In this document: piece after piece, positions 1 through 8,799 of the stretch | Layout: each line of letters begins with the position of its first letter | How positions within the stretch are numbered: position 1 is the stretch's first letter | Assembly: GCA_013373635.1 (NCBI GenBank) | Contig: JABXHN010000010.1 | Span: 62,001-126,000 of the forward strand | From: Flavobacteriaceae bacterium | GTDB lineage: Bacteria; Bacteroidota; Bacteroidia; Flavobacteriales; Flavobacteriaceae | Direction of reading: 5' to 3' | Length of the DNA stretch: 64,000 nt | Program-made: the position numbers and the translations under genes | The notes under the pieces: model-generated | The model's input: the letters and a program-made list of their open reading frames with translations, nothing else | Told to the model about the DNA's origin: nothing | Databases searched by the model: none

Positions 1-990
1 TTATTCGACTATTTCAAGTGTTTTTATAATCGCTTCTAGTTCAAATAAAAGGTTGCGCTTGAGCTCATTTGGAGCAAAAACAAAGCCCTCGAGCACTAAT
101 ATGCGATCGTTTTTCTTGTCGTTGATAAAATAACTTACAAAGGGTCCTGCCATCGCATAGTTGTGCATTTCCCACATCCCTCTCATTTCAACAGCCGGCA
201 GTCCAGAAACTGTAACTGCTTTTACATAAGGTCTCAAGATGTTTTCGGTAAGCATATAAGTCGTTTTACCGGGGATATCTGGTCCTGGAATATTCTCACT
301 CACTACGGCATCTCTTCTAAAAATAAGGTCTCCAACTAAATCATTAGGCTGGGTAAACACGCCTGAGGGCAGTTCATATGCGATGAGGTTTAAAGTCCCT
401 TTTGGTACTGGGCGATCAAACCAAAGAAAATCATCGGTCTTTTTGCCAAGTTGATAGATCGACGGCATATTCAATCGAACTCCAAAGAGTTCTTCAAGGC
501 TTGTATCCTTACTCAGAGATCGCTTAAAGCGCTCCTGGGTCTCTGTTAGTTCAATTTCCCTAAACGCCTCTATAAACTCCTCAGAATGGTCGACAAAGGA
601 ATAGATCAACTCCTCTGTAGTTCTCCCTTTGATCACAGCAACCTGTTGGGGTGCAGCATAGACGTCTGGTCTCATATAGGCCTGAGAAATCGAATCTATT
701 TCCGCGAATAAAACCGTTCTATTTTGTTTGATGGTACCTGTAAAAATAGAGGGTGGAATATGCTGAATTTGCAGACGAGATTCCACAAGCGAAAGCCCTT
801 TGATGGGGGCGTAAAAAGAAGAGCGAATACTGTCTCCTAGAGCTGAATTCCAAAGCGCATCTTCCATTACAACTAATACCGAGTGAATGGGGCCAATGGA
901 TTTTGGCAAAAAGGTATAGTCGGGATCTGTAGTGTTCTTACAAGAGCCTAAGCTCAATAAAACAGCTAGAATGACAAGGGTTTTCTTCAT
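1..990 (-). CDS. DUF4837 family lipoprotein
   Basis: The protein has 329 residues and begins with a lipoprotein signal (LLSLGSC, Cys17), so it should be exported and lipid-anchored. The rest resembles the DUF4837 family of Bacteroidota, which has no established biochemical role. The start ATG and a TAA stop at the window edge are both present, so the gene is complete. It lies 3 nt downstream of the lytic transglycosylase gene in the same direction, and the two follow pgk, so all three are probably co-transcribed. Pairing with a murein hydrolase hints at a cell-envelope role, but that is inference from position only. Confidence 0.75.
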   Translation of the reverse strand: MKKTLVILAVLLSLGSCKNTTDPDYTFLPKSIGPIHSVLVVMEDALWNSALGDSIRSSFYAPIKGLSLVESRLQIQHIPPSIFTGTIKQNRTVLFAEIDSISQAYMRPDVYAAPQQVAVIKGRTTEELIYSFVDHSEEFIEAFREIELTETQERFKRSLSKDTSLEELFGVRLNMPSIYQLGKKTDDFLWFDRPVPKGTLNLIAYELPSGVFTQPNDLVGDLIFRRDAVVSENIPGPDIPGKTTYMLTENILRPYVKAVTVSGLPAVEMRGMWEMHNYAMAGPFVSYFINDKKNDRILVLEGFVFAPNELKRNLLFELEAIIKTLEIVE

Positions 991-993
991 AGT

Positions 994-2475
994 TTAAGGT
1001 GTACAGTTACACAAAAGCACCTTGGTTCCAACAGCAATATTGGACCCCAAATGTGCATTCCACTTCTTTAAATCCTCAAAACTTATGCCATTAAATTTCT
1101 TCGAGATACTCCAGAGCGAATCTCCAGAGCGAACCGTATAGTATTTTTGATTCGAACTACTTGTTGTAGATGAGGTCGTCTTTGGAAATTTTCTCGGATA
1201 AATAAGCAGCCGTTGACCAACTTTAATGGTGTTGGAACTCAAGTTATTCCAGCGCTTAATTTGACTGACGTAAACCCCGTATTTTTCAGCAATTTTTCCT
1301 AAGAAATCACCACTTTGAACACGATATCTCAGAGGTGCTTCAGCCTCTACGAGCATCGGACTTTTGGGCTTGTTGGCTTCAAACTCAGCTGCGATTACGG
1401 AATAGATACTATCTTCGTTGGCAACAAATCGACCAAGAGCCTCGAGTGGTAATCGAAGACTAAAGTCAGAGCCTTTTACATAGGGGACAATGTCGAGTTT
1501 ATAAGACGGATTGAGTTGTTTTATTTTTTCGATATCGACTTTCGCAAGTCTCGAAACCTGTTCAAAGTTGATCCAGTTCTTAACGTGAATGGTGTCCGTT
1601 GCATAAAGCGGTGTGTCAATGGCTCTATTTTGAAATCCGAGTTCTTCCGCATATTCAAAGATGAACATACTGGCCATAAAAGCTGGAACATATCCTGCAG
1701 TTTCACGTGGTAAAAAGGGGCGTATGGCCCAAAAATCTTTCTTCCCACCGGATCTTCGAATCGCTTTATTGACGTTTCCAGGACCCGAATTATAGGCTGC
1801 TAAAGCCAGGTTCCAATCTCCAAAAATCTTATAGAGTTGCTTGAGATAGGCGACAGCTGCTTTTGTGGATTTTACAGGATCTTGACGATCGTCCACATAG
1901 TTTGAAACAGAGAGCTTGTGCATCTTACCGGTGGCATACATAAACTGCCAAAGTCCAGTGGCTCCAACTCTTGATTTAGCCTGTGGATTTAAGGCTGATT
2001 CTACAATCGCCAAATACTTGATCTCCAGAGGTAATCCAGCCGCATCTAATTCTTGTTCAAATAGTGGAAAATAATATTTTGAACGGTCTAAAACACGCTG
2101 CATCAAGTCCCTTTTATCAGTTAAAAAGGTTCGAATAACCGATTCCAATGAAGGATGGTAGGCCACATTAAAAATCGTCTTCTGATCTAATAGATCTAAA
2201 CGACTCATAATGCTGTCTTTCTTAAAATCACTGTGATCGATAGGTTCTACTAAGTCAGAAGCGATTTCTCCAAGAGGAATCATCTCTGCTACAGAAGCAA
2301 GCCAGAGACTGTCGGTATGAGCAGTCGCTAAAAGATCCTGAAAGTCTCGAGGAGTTTCTTTCTTGCTTTTAATACTGTCTTTGGGTTTTTGTTCTAAAGA
2401 AACAGCTGTTCCCTCTTGAGCGCTGACCCCCAAGAATACAAGAATGAAAAACCCAAATACAGTTATTTTTTTCAT
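994..2475 (-). CDS. mltD: MltD-like membrane-bound lytic murein transglycosylase with two LysM domains
   Basis: This enzyme should cleave peptidoglycan glycan strands in the periplasm, forming 1,6-anhydro ends. The start is placed at the internal ATG (MKKITVFGFF) because it gives a clean signal peptide ending near VSAQ. The track start adds ten polar residues and would overlap pgk. An SLT domain carries the catalytic Glu (IVESALNP, about residue 159 of 493) and the GATGLWQFM motif. Two LysM peptidoglycan-binding repeats follow at about residues 384-427 and 446-490. The gene lies 4 nt after the pgk stop on the same strand. Confidence 0.9.
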   Translation of the reverse strand: MKKITVFGFFILVFLGVSAQEGTAVSLEQKPKDSIKSKKETPRDFQDLLATAHTDSLWLASVAEMIPLGEIASDLVEPIDHSDFKKDSIMSRLDLLDQKTIFNVAYHPSLESVIRTFLTDKRDLMQRVLDRSKYYFPLFEQELDAAGLPLEIKYLAIVESALNPQAKSRVGATGLWQFMYATGKMHKLSVSNYVDDRQDPVKSTKAAVAYLKQLYKIFGDWNLALAAYNSGPGNVNKAIRRSGGKKDFWAIRPFLPRETAGYVPAFMASMFIFEYAEELGFQNRAIDTPLYATDTIHVKNWINFEQVSRLAKVDIEKIKQLNPSYKLDIVPYVKGSDFSLRLPLEALGRFVANEDSIYSVIAAEFEANKPKSPMLVEAEAPLRYRVQSGDFLGKIAEKYGVYVSQIKRWNNLSSNTIKVGQRLLIYPRKFPKTTSSTTSSSNQKYYTVRSGDSLWSISKKFNGISFEDLKKWNAHLGSNIAVGTKVLLCNCTP

Positions 2476-2479
2476 ATGA

Positions 2480-3676
2480 TTATGCCATTTCGTAGATCGC
2501 AGCAATCCCTGGAAGAGTTCTTCCTTCTAGGGATTCTAACATCGCTCCACCTCCAGTTGACACATAACTCACTTTGTGTTCAAATCCAAATTGTTTAACA
2601 GCCGCAACTGAGTCACCTCCACCTACAAGTGAAAAGGCTCCTGCTTTAGTTGCATCAGCAATTGAATTTCCGATATTGATGGTACCTTTTGAGAAGGTAT
2701 CCATTTCAAAAACTCCTACTGGTCCATTCCACAAAATCGTCTTAGAAGCCAATAAAACTTCTCTTGAGTGTTTTTGAGTTTCAGGTCCAGAATCCAATCC
2801 TTCCCATCCCTCTTCGATGGCATTACTTGGAAATACTCTAGTGTTGGCGTCATTGCTAAAATCATCACCAGCTACAACATCTACTGGTAAGTGAATTTGA
2901 ACACCTTTAGCCTTCGCTTGTTTTAAAATCTCAAGAGCTAATTCCATTTTATCGTCTTCACAAATAGAGTTTCCAATCGATCCTCCTTGTGCCTTAATAA
3001 AGGTATACGCCATACCTCCACCGATAATCATATGATCAACCTTGTCTAAAATGTTTTCTATAATGGTGATTTTTGAAGAAACTTTAGATCCTCCAAGGAT
3101 TGCCGTAATTGGCTTTTCTCCAGTTCTCATCACCTTTTCAATCGCGTCAATTTCCTTGGCCAAAAGACTTCCAAAACAACAGTTTCCTTTAAAGAATTGT
3201 GCGACTACAGTCGTAGAAGCATGGGCTCTATGAGCCGTTCCAAAAGCATCATTGATATAAAAATCAGCTAACTCAGAAAGTTCTTTTGCAAAAGCTTCAT
3301 CTCCAGCAGTTTCTTCCTTGTGAAATCTCAAGTTTTCCAATAATAGGATTCCTCCAGCAGCTAGTGAATCAACCGCATCTTTTGCAGTAGCCCCTACACA
3401 TTCTTCTGAAAAGACAACATTCTGTCCTAAAACCGCCTCTACTTCAGATAAAATATGCTTTAGTGAAAAATCAGGGTTTCTCTCACCGTTAGGCCTTCCT
3501 AAATGGCTCATTAAAACGGCTTTTCCTCCTCCTTTTACAACTGCGTCAATTGTTGGTTTTGCAGCAGTAATTCTATTGTTATCTGTTACTTTTTTATCCT
3601 CGTTTAATGGCACATTGAAGTCAACACGAATTAGTACTGTCTTATTGCTAAAATCAATTTCAGAAATGCTTTTCAT
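2480..3676 (-). CDS. pgk: phosphoglycerate kinase
   Basis: Glycolytic enzyme that transfers phosphate from 1,3-bisphosphoglycerate to ADP in the cytoplasm, or the reverse in gluconeogenesis. Family signatures are present throughout: VDFNVPLN and SHLGRPNG in the N-terminal substrate domain, LLENLRFH, GGSKVSSK, WNGPVGVFE, and the C-terminal nucleotide-site loop STGGGAMLE. The 398-residue length is normal for bacterial Pgk. It is the first gene of a probable pgk-mltD-DUF4837 transcript and has a good flavobacterial promoter just upstream. The divergent neighbour is holB. Confidence 0.97.
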   Translation of the reverse strand: MKSISEIDFSNKTVLIRVDFNVPLNEDKKVTDNNRITAAKPTIDAVVKGGGKAVLMSHLGRPNGERNPDFSLKHILSEVEAVLGQNVVFSEECVGATAKDAVDSLAAGGILLLENLRFHKEETAGDEAFAKELSELADFYINDAFGTAHRAHASTTVVAQFFKGNCCFGSLLAKEIDAIEKVMRTGEKPITAILGGSKVSSKITIIENILDKVDHMIIGGGMAYTFIKAQGGSIGNSICEDDKMELALEILKQAKAKGVQIHLPVDVVAGDDFSNDANTRVFPSNAIEEGWEGLDSGPETQKHSREVLLASKTILWNGPVGVFEMDTFSKGTINIGNSIADATKAGAFSLVGGGDSVAAVKQFGFEHKVSYVSTGGGAMLESLEGRTLPGIAAIYEMA

Positions 3677-3698
3677 AATATTTTAAATTTTTGAAATA

Positions 3699-3706
3699 CA
3701 AATGTA
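3699..3706 (-). promoter_or_regulatory. Bacteroidota-type promoter of pgk
   Basis: On the minus strand the box reads TACATTTG, a perfect match to the flavobacterial -7 consensus TAnnTTTG. A TTG about 18 nt further upstream (3725-3727) fits the -33 element. It lies 22 nt before the pgk ATG. Confidence 0.6.
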
Positions 3707-3813
3707 CTTAATTCTACCTAAAACCAACAGTTCAAATGTTAATTCTAAAATGCTCCTTTTAATTATTTAACGAACTGTAGAAGCTGATTAACCGGTCTTT
3801 GTTATATTAGCGC

Positions 3814-4965
3814 ATGCAATTTGAAGAGCTTATTGGAAATACACTTATTGCGGAGCAACTTAAAGCCTCGATTGACAAATCTAGAGTGGCTCACGCACAC
3901 CTATTCATTGGAGAAGAGGGTAGTGGGACTTTAGGAATGGCCCTGGCCTTTGCGACAGAGCTCGTATCTAGTAAGCACCAAGATCCACAACAAAGAGATT
4001 CCTGTCTAATCAAATGTTCTCATTTTAATCATCCCGATATCCACTTCGCATATCCGGTGGTTCCGACACCTGAATTTAAAAAGCCAGTCAGCGATCACTT
4101 TATAGAACAGTGGAGAAACTTCCTAATCGATCAGCCCTACGGGAATCTTTTCGACTGGTATCAGGTCTTAGGAGTTGAAAACAAACAGGGGAGAATAGGG
4201 GTCAACGAAGCCTCTGAAATTGTTAAAAAGACCTCCCTTAAATCCTATGAAGGAGGCTATAAGGTATTGATTATATGGAGGGCAGATACCATGAATACCG
4301 AGACGGCTAACAAATTGCTCAAGCTCTTAGAAGAACCTCCAAAAGACACGGTCTTTATTCTAGTTGCCGATGCCGTTGAAAATATATTACCGACGATTCG
4401 TTCTCGTTGTCAAATGAGTTTTTTCAAACGAATCTCAGAATCAGAAATTGAAGTAGCGCTTATCGATAAAGGGGTTTCCTTTGACAAGGCAAAAGAACTC
4501 GCTCATAGGGCCCATGGAGATCTCAACAAGGCTTTTGATTTGATTCACAATACTTCAGAAGACCAGGTCTTTGCCAGGTGGTTTGTGCATTGGGTTCGAA
4601 CGGCATTTAAAGCCAAAGGAAACAAAGCTGCTGTACACGATTTGTTGATGTGGGCTACAGAAGTGTCAAAAACAGGAAGAGAAACCCAAAAGAATTTTTT
4701 GAATTACGCTTTAAGAATGATGCGTCAAGCCCTTATGGCCAACTACGGTGTCGATAAATTGTGTTTTATGAAGGTGGAAGTTGACGGTTTTGACTTCGAC
4801 AAATTCGCTGTTTATGTTCACGAAAACAATATTGAGTTAATCGTCGAGGCGCTTGAAAAGGCCATGTATCACATCGAAAGAAATGGAAATTCTAAAATCA
4901 TACTAACCGATATGGCTCTGGAGCTCACAAGATATATTCATAAAAAACCAACTGGTATAAAATGA
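3814..4965 (+). CDS. holB: DNA polymerase III delta' subunit (clamp-loader)
   Basis: Subunit of the replicative clamp loader that helps place the beta clamp on primed DNA. The N-terminal part matches delta' (FEELIGNTLIAEQL, VAHAHLFIGEEGSG). The P-loop-like segment GEEGSGT lacks the Walker A lysine, as expected for a non-hydrolysing delta' subunit. A Cys/His segment (CLIKCSHFNHPD) resembles the zinc module. LLKLLEEPP and the sensor-like TIRSRC motif are typical of clamp-loader AAA+ proteins. The 383 residues fit the Bacteroidota form. Its last 4 nt overlap the next gene. Confidence 0.88.
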   Translation: MQFEELIGNTLIAEQLKASIDKSRVAHAHLFIGEEGSGTLGMALAFATELVSSKHQDPQQRDSCLIKCSHFNHPDIHFAYPVVPTPEFKKPVSDHFIEQWRNFLIDQPYGNLFDWYQVLGVENKQGRIGVNEASEIVKKTSLKSYEGGYKVLIIWRADTMNTETANKLLKLLEEPPKDTVFILVADAVENILPTIRSRCQMSFFKRISESEIEVALIDKGVSFDKAKELAHRAHGDLNKAFDLIHNTSEDQVFARWFVHWVRTAFKAKGNKAAVHDLLMWATEVSKTGRETQKNFLNYALRMMRQALMANYGVDKLCFMKVEVDGFDFDKFAVYVHENNIELIVEALEKAMYHIERNGNSKIILTDMALELTRYIHKKPTGIK

Positions 4966-5357
4966 TAAGTTCCACGGCAGTTACACTTTTGTCATTGAGC
5001 TTACTAATCACATTTGTCTTTAGTATTGGTGAAAAAATAGTAGACATTTCATCGTATCAAAATTGGCTAAAAGAACATTTCAAAAACACCTTTGTTCTTC
5101 CCGTTCTCAATCTTCTATTCTATTTAATTATCATCCTGGAATTGATCAGCAGTGTGTTATTGCTCTATGGTCTCTATGAACTAATTCGATTTGAGAATTT
5201 TCAATTTGTTTATCTCGGAGGTATTGCTTCGTTTATATGTTTTTTGATCTTACTCATCGGACAACGAATTGCAAAAGATTATCAGTCCTCTGCAAATTTG
5301 ATGATCTATATTTTAGTTTCCATAGCAAGCATCTATCTATCAGAAATGGCTCTTTAA
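4962..5357 (+). CDS. small four-helix membrane protein, DoxX-like
   Basis: The 131-residue protein has four hydrophobic segments (about residues 4-22, 43-68, 78-98 and 110-128). The loop between the first two contains a KIVDISSYQNWLKEHF stretch. This layout resembles small DoxX-family membrane proteins, but I see no diagnostic catalytic motif and the assignment is tentative. Its ATG overlaps the holB stop by 4 nt, so it should be translationally coupled to holB. No function can be read from the sequence. Confidence 0.6.
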   Translation: MISSTAVTLLSLSLLITFVFSIGEKIVDISSYQNWLKEHFKNTFVLPVLNLLFYLIIILELISSVLLLYGLYELIRFENFQFVYLGGIASFICFLILLIGQRIAKDYQSSANLMIYILVSIASIYLSEMAL

Positions 5358-5360
5358 ACA

Positions 5361-5382
5361 ACTATAAGCGTTTCTTATAGTA
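5361..5382. other. inverted repeat between convergent genes
   Basis: A near-perfect hairpin, ACTATAAG-loop-CTTATAGT, lies between the ends of the membrane-protein gene and the convergent methyltransferase gene. There is no clear T-tract on either side, so it may be a weak terminator or only an RNA-end stabiliser. Confidence 0.35.
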
Positions 5383-5501
5383 AAACACATAATTAATAAT
5401 CAATTTTTATCAAAACAGGCTTCAAATAAAGCCCTCTAAGCGACTTTTGAAAAATTGGAGGGTAAATCCTTTTATTTAAAAAATTAAAAAAGCTGTGGTC
5501 T

Positions 5502-6344
5502 TTATTTCACCTTTTTGGGCTTTTGAAGGATGTAAAGTTGGGAAGAATGCTCCTTTTTTAAGAATCCTACAGCATTGGAAAGAAATCCAATAAAGATTCC
5601 CTTAATGAATGGGATTTTGGACCCTTTGTTTTTTTCTGATAAATAGCTCACATAAAAAGAATCAAAAAGCATGGGTTGGATCTTACGAACTTTAAAATTA
5701 AATTCTTGAGCGAGAATATGAATTGATTCTTTTGAAAAATGATAAGCGTGTCTTGGAACATCATAGGCGGCCCAAAAAGAATTATAATAAGTTGCGTCCC
5801 AAGAATTGTAATTAGGTAATGCTAAAATCAAATAGCCCTCCTCTTCTAAAAGAGCGGTCAATTGCGTAAGGACTTCTTTGTAATTTGGAATGTGTTCTAA
5901 AACATGCCAGAGACTTATCGCTGAAAATTTTTGTGTGCTAAGCTCTTCTAATGAAGAATAAAGTTTAATATTAAATTGCTCCGCCTGCTTACGTGCAAAT
6001 GAACTCGGTTCAACTCCAAAAGCACTCCAGTTTTTCATTATGAGTTTGGAAACTAAAAAGCCATTTCCAGCTCCGTAATCTAAAACAGAAGAGGAAGAGT
6101 CAACTAGTTTTTGAAACAATTTAATTTTTCGAGAGCTTGTATAGTTTTTGACTATTTGATAAACGGAACTTACCAATCCTTTAGCTTCGTTTTGATGAGA
6201 GATGTATTCCTCCTGTGGATAATACTTTTCAATATTAGATGGAAAAGGAGTTGTGCTTAATAGTTTATAATGAGCGTCGTATTCCAAGCTGAAGTCTTCT
6301 AAACTACAGCTAAAATCTTTTACTTTAAGTGGGAATCTGCTCAT
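5502..6344 (-). CDS. class I SAM-dependent methyltransferase
   Basis: The protein has 280 residues with a Rossmann-type methyltransferase core. Motif I is LDYGAGNGFL at about residue 89, followed by an acidic GVEPSS segment and SLWHVLEHIPNY, typical of the Methyltransf_23/11 group. The first 80 residues form an extra N-terminal region (KYYPQEEYISH) seen in relatives that act on lipids or polysaccharides. The substrate cannot be identified from sequence. It lies 46 nt downstream of mnmG in the same direction, with a parS-like palindrome in the gap. Confidence 0.8.
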   Translation of the reverse strand: MSRFPLKVKDFSCSLEDFSLEYDAHYKLLSTTPFPSNIEKYYPQEEYISHQNEAKGLVSSVYQIVKNYTSSRKIKLFQKLVDSSSSVLDYGAGNGFLVSKLIMKNWSAFGVEPSSFARKQAEQFNIKLYSSLEELSTQKFSAISLWHVLEHIPNYKEVLTQLTALLEEEGYLILALPNYNSWDATYYNSFWAAYDVPRHAYHFSKESIHILAQEFNFKVRKIQPMLFDSFYVSYLSEKNKGSKIPFIKGIFIGFLSNAVGFLKKEHSSQLYILQKPKKVK

Positions 6345-6368
6345 AATTTGAATATAAAAAAACCAATA

Positions 6369-6384
6369 TGTTCCACGTGGAACA
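6369..6384. promoter_or_regulatory. parS-like centromere site (perfect 16-bp palindrome)
   Basis: TGTTCCACGTGGAACA is a perfect palindrome identical to the ParB-binding parS sequence described in Pseudomonas-type chromosomes. It sits in the 46-nt gap between mnmG and the methyltransferase gene. A second identical copy lies 1.9 kb away on the other side of mnmG. Confidence 0.72.
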
Positions 6385-6390
6385 ATTTGA

Positions 6391-8259
6391 TTATCTTCCT
6401 AAAGCTACCAATAAAACACTTATGTCTGATGGAGAAACGCCACTGATTCGAGAAGCCTGTGCGATACTTACTGGTTGTATTGACTTTAGTTTTTCGCGAG
6501 CTTCAAAAGACAAAGATTTTAATTTTGAATAGTCAAAGTGTTCAGGAATTTTAACGTATTCCAAGCGGTGTAATTTATCAGCATTGTTCTTTTCCTTTTC
6601 AATGTATCCAGCATATTTGACTTGAATTTCTGCTTGTTCTAAAACCTCTACGTCTAGGTTATTTTCGTCAATATAAGAAGCAACTACATCTAACTTTCTA
6701 AGGTGTTCCAAGCTTACTTTTGGGCGAGAAAAAACTTTAAATAGTTTTCCCCCTTGCTTTACTGTAGCAGAACCAACCTCTTCTAAAATTGGATTGATTT
6801 GCTCTGGTGTAACAGAAGTTTCTTTAAAGAATTCTACAAACCCTAGAGATTCTTTCATCTTTTGCTCCATTCGGATCATACGATCTTGTTTTGCAATACC
6901 TAATTTATAGGCGCGGGCAGTTAGTCTGAAATCCGCATTGTCTTGGCGAAGTAAGGTTCTGTATTCCGCCCTAGAGGTAAACATACGATAAGGCTCTTCA
7001 GTTCCCTTGGTGATTAGATCATCAATCAAAACTCCAATATAGGCTTCGTCCCTTTGAAGCACAAAGGACTCCTCTTCGTTGATTTTTAAATGGGCATTAA
7101 TTCCGGCCATTAGACCTTGTGCTGCTGCTTCTTCATAGCCGGTGGTTCCATTGATTTGTCCTGCAAAAAATAGGTTGGAAATTAATTTAGTTTCCAAGCT
7201 GTGCTTTAATTGAGTAGGAGGGAAGTAGTCGTATTCGATGGCATAACCTGGTCTAAAAAACTTAACTTTTTCAAAGCCTTTTACAGAACGCAACGCCTTA
7301 AATTGAACATCTTCTGGAAGTGAAGTTGAGAATCCATTTACATACACTTCGACAGTATTCCACCCTTCTGGTTCAACAAAAATTTGATGAGCATCTTTAT
7401 CAGCAAAACGATTGATCTTGTCTTCAATAGAAGGACAATAACGAGGTCCTAAAGATTTGATTCTACCATTAAACATTGGAGATCGATCAAAACCTTCTTT
7501 TAAAAGATTGTGTACCTCAATAGAAGTATGCGTCATATAACAATCCAATTGGCGCTCCAAGGACTTAGTGTTTGTATAAGAAAATTTTGCAGGGATTGAA
7601 TCTCCTGGTTGAGGTATCATCAAATCGTAATTCAAGGATCTGCCATCAACTCTTGGTGGAGTACCTGTTTTCATTCTTCCAGAATCAAAACCTAAATCAA
7701 CTAATTGCTCGGTAATTCCTGTTGCTGCTTTTTCACCAGCACGTCCTCCTCCAAATTGCTTTTCTCCAATATGAATAAGGCCATTTAAAAAAGTACCATT
7801 AGTTAGAATTACAGCATCAGCTTCAATGGAAATTCCAAGGGATGTTTTAACTCCACATACTTTAGAATCTCTGATGATTAACTCATTGACCATGTCTTGA
7901 TAAAAATCGACGTTGGGTGTTTGCTCTAACATCAATCGCCAGTGCTCTGCAAAAAGCATGCGATCGTTTTGAGTTCTTGGACTCCACATCGCAGGACCTT
8001 TTGATTTATTGAGCATCTTAAATTGTATGGCTGAAGTATCAGATACAATTCCGCTATATCCTCCTAAGGCATCAATTTCACGAACTATTTGTCCTTTAGC
8101 AATTCCGCCCATAGCAGGATTACATGACATTTGAGCAATATTTTGCAATTGCATAGTCACTAATAGGGTAGAGGAACCCATATTAGCTGCCGCAGCTGCT
8201 GCTTCTGCACCCGCGTGTCCTCCACCTACAACTATTACATCGTACTTTTTATCGAACAT
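6391..8259 (-). CDS. mnmG: tRNA uridine-5-carboxymethylaminomethyl modification enzyme MnmG (GidA)
   Basis: FAD/NADH enzyme that, with MnmE, installs the carboxymethylaminomethyl group on U34 of certain tRNAs. The N-terminal FAD motif VVGGGHAGAEAA is at residues 10-21. The family signatures SCNPAMGGIAKGQ, FGGGRAGEKA, GLMAGINA and the C-terminal VSIAQASRISG region are all present. The 622-residue length is normal. It is encoded 3 nt after the ybeY stop in the same direction. Both flanks carry a perfect parS palindrome, recalling the gidA-parAB neighbourhood near origins in other phyla, although parAB is not seen here. Confidence 0.97.
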   Translation of the reverse strand: MFDKKYDVIVVGGGHAGAEAAAAAANMGSSTLLVTMQLQNIAQMSCNPAMGGIAKGQIVREIDALGGYSGIVSDTSAIQFKMLNKSKGPAMWSPRTQNDRMLFAEHWRLMLEQTPNVDFYQDMVNELIIRDSKVCGVKTSLGISIEADAVILTNGTFLNGLIHIGEKQFGGGRAGEKAATGITEQLVDLGFDSGRMKTGTPPRVDGRSLNYDLMIPQPGDSIPAKFSYTNTKSLERQLDCYMTHTSIEVHNLLKEGFDRSPMFNGRIKSLGPRYCPSIEDKINRFADKDAHQIFVEPEGWNTVEVYVNGFSTSLPEDVQFKALRSVKGFEKVKFFRPGYAIEYDYFPPTQLKHSLETKLISNLFFAGQINGTTGYEEAAAQGLMAGINAHLKINEEESFVLQRDEAYIGVLIDDLITKGTEEPYRMFTSRAEYRTLLRQDNADFRLTARAYKLGIAKQDRMIRMEQKMKESLGFVEFFKETSVTPEQINPILEEVGSATVKQGGKLFKVFSRPKVSLEHLRKLDVVASYIDENNLDVEVLEQAEIQVKYAGYIEKEKNNADKLHRLEYVKIPEHFDYSKLKSLSFEAREKLKSIQPVSIAQASRISGVSPSDISVLLVALGR

Positions 8260-8262
8260 AAT

Positions 8263-8682
8263 TTAGTGTTCCACGTGGAACATTTTAAGTTTTTCGTCTT
8301 CCTTTAGAGTCATCAATTCTTGTTCTTCATCCGTCTTGTCATTGTAATTCATTAAATGAAGTAGGCCGTGAACCATGACTCTGAGTAGCTCATTTTCAAA
8401 TGAAACATTGAAAACTACTGCATTTTCCTTAACGCGATCAACAGAAATAAAGATATCTCCTGAAACTATCTCATTTTCAACATAATTAAAGGTTATTATA
8501 TCTGTTAAAGTATTGTGATTCAAATACTTAACATTCATTTCATAGAGTTCTTCATCCGAAACAAACACATAATTTAAATCTGCTATCTCAAAATTCTCAG
8601 ATTTAGCTACATTTTGCAACCACAGGCTGATTTCATCAGCTTGTGTTAAGTCAAAATCAGTATTATAAGAATATTCGATCAC
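8263..8682 (-). CDS. ybeY: endoribonuclease YbeY, 16S rRNA maturation factor
   Basis: Zinc-dependent endoribonuclease involved in 16S rRNA 3' end maturation and ribosome quality control. The metal motif reads HGLLHLMNYND. The first two His ligands are present, while the third position is Asp rather than the His of E. coli; to my knowledge this is usual in Bacteroidota. The only plausible start is GTG at 8680-8682. The last codons (MFHVEH and stop) are made by a perfect parS palindrome, so the C-terminal tail is probably dictated by that DNA site. It leads the ybeY-mnmG-methyltransferase transcript. Confidence 0.9.
   Translation of the reverse strand: MIEYSYNTDFDLTQADEISLWLQNVAKSENFEIADLNYVFVSDEELYEMNVKYLNHNTLTDIITFNYVENEIVSGDIFISVDRVKENAVVFNVSFENELLRVMVHGLLHLMNYNDKTDEEQELMTLKEDEKLKMFHVEH
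8267..8282. promoter_or_regulatory. parS-like centromere site inside the 3' end of ybeY
   Basis: A second perfect TGTTCCACGTGGAACA palindrome. Read on the minus strand it encodes FHVEH and the flanking bases of the YbeY tail, ending just before the TAA. It is identical to the copy at 6369-6384. Confidence 0.72.
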
Positions 8683-8702
8683 CTTTAAGTATATTGTGAT
8701 TG

Positions 8703-8710
8703 CAAAGATA
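8703..8710 (-). promoter_or_regulatory. Bacteroidota-type -7 box for ybeY-mnmG
   Basis: The minus strand reads TATCTTTG, a perfect TAnnTTTG match 20 nt before the GTG start of ybeY. No convincing -33 TTG is seen at the ideal distance. Confidence 0.45.
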
Positions 8711-8774
8711 CAAAATTACTGTTGCTGAAATACTTCTTCAGTGTCATTAGGCCTTCTTAGTAAACAATAGTAAT

Positions 8775-8782
8775 TATATTTG
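8775..8782 (+). promoter_or_regulatory. Bacteroidota-type -7 box for gltX
   Basis: TATATTTG, a perfect TAnnTTTG match, lies 17 nt before the gltX ATG. It is divergent from the ybeY box in the same 117-nt gap. Confidence 0.5.
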
Positions 8783-8799
8783 CAAAGTAAAACTAAAAG

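Noticed and set aside
1704-1719. CACGTGG-containing segment resembling half of a parS site
   Set aside because: Only the central bases match. Similar partial matches occur elsewhere (near 18962 and 26365), and only the two full palindromes at mnmG are convincing.
2416-2598. 60-residue plus-strand ORF over the pgk/mltD junction
   Set aside because: Antisense to two well-supported genes and without recognisable features.
8263-8682. YbeY as a catalytically damaged enzyme because the third zinc His is Asp
   Set aside because: Asp at this position is, to my knowledge, usual in Bacteroidota YbeY, so it is treated as a lineage feature rather than a defect.
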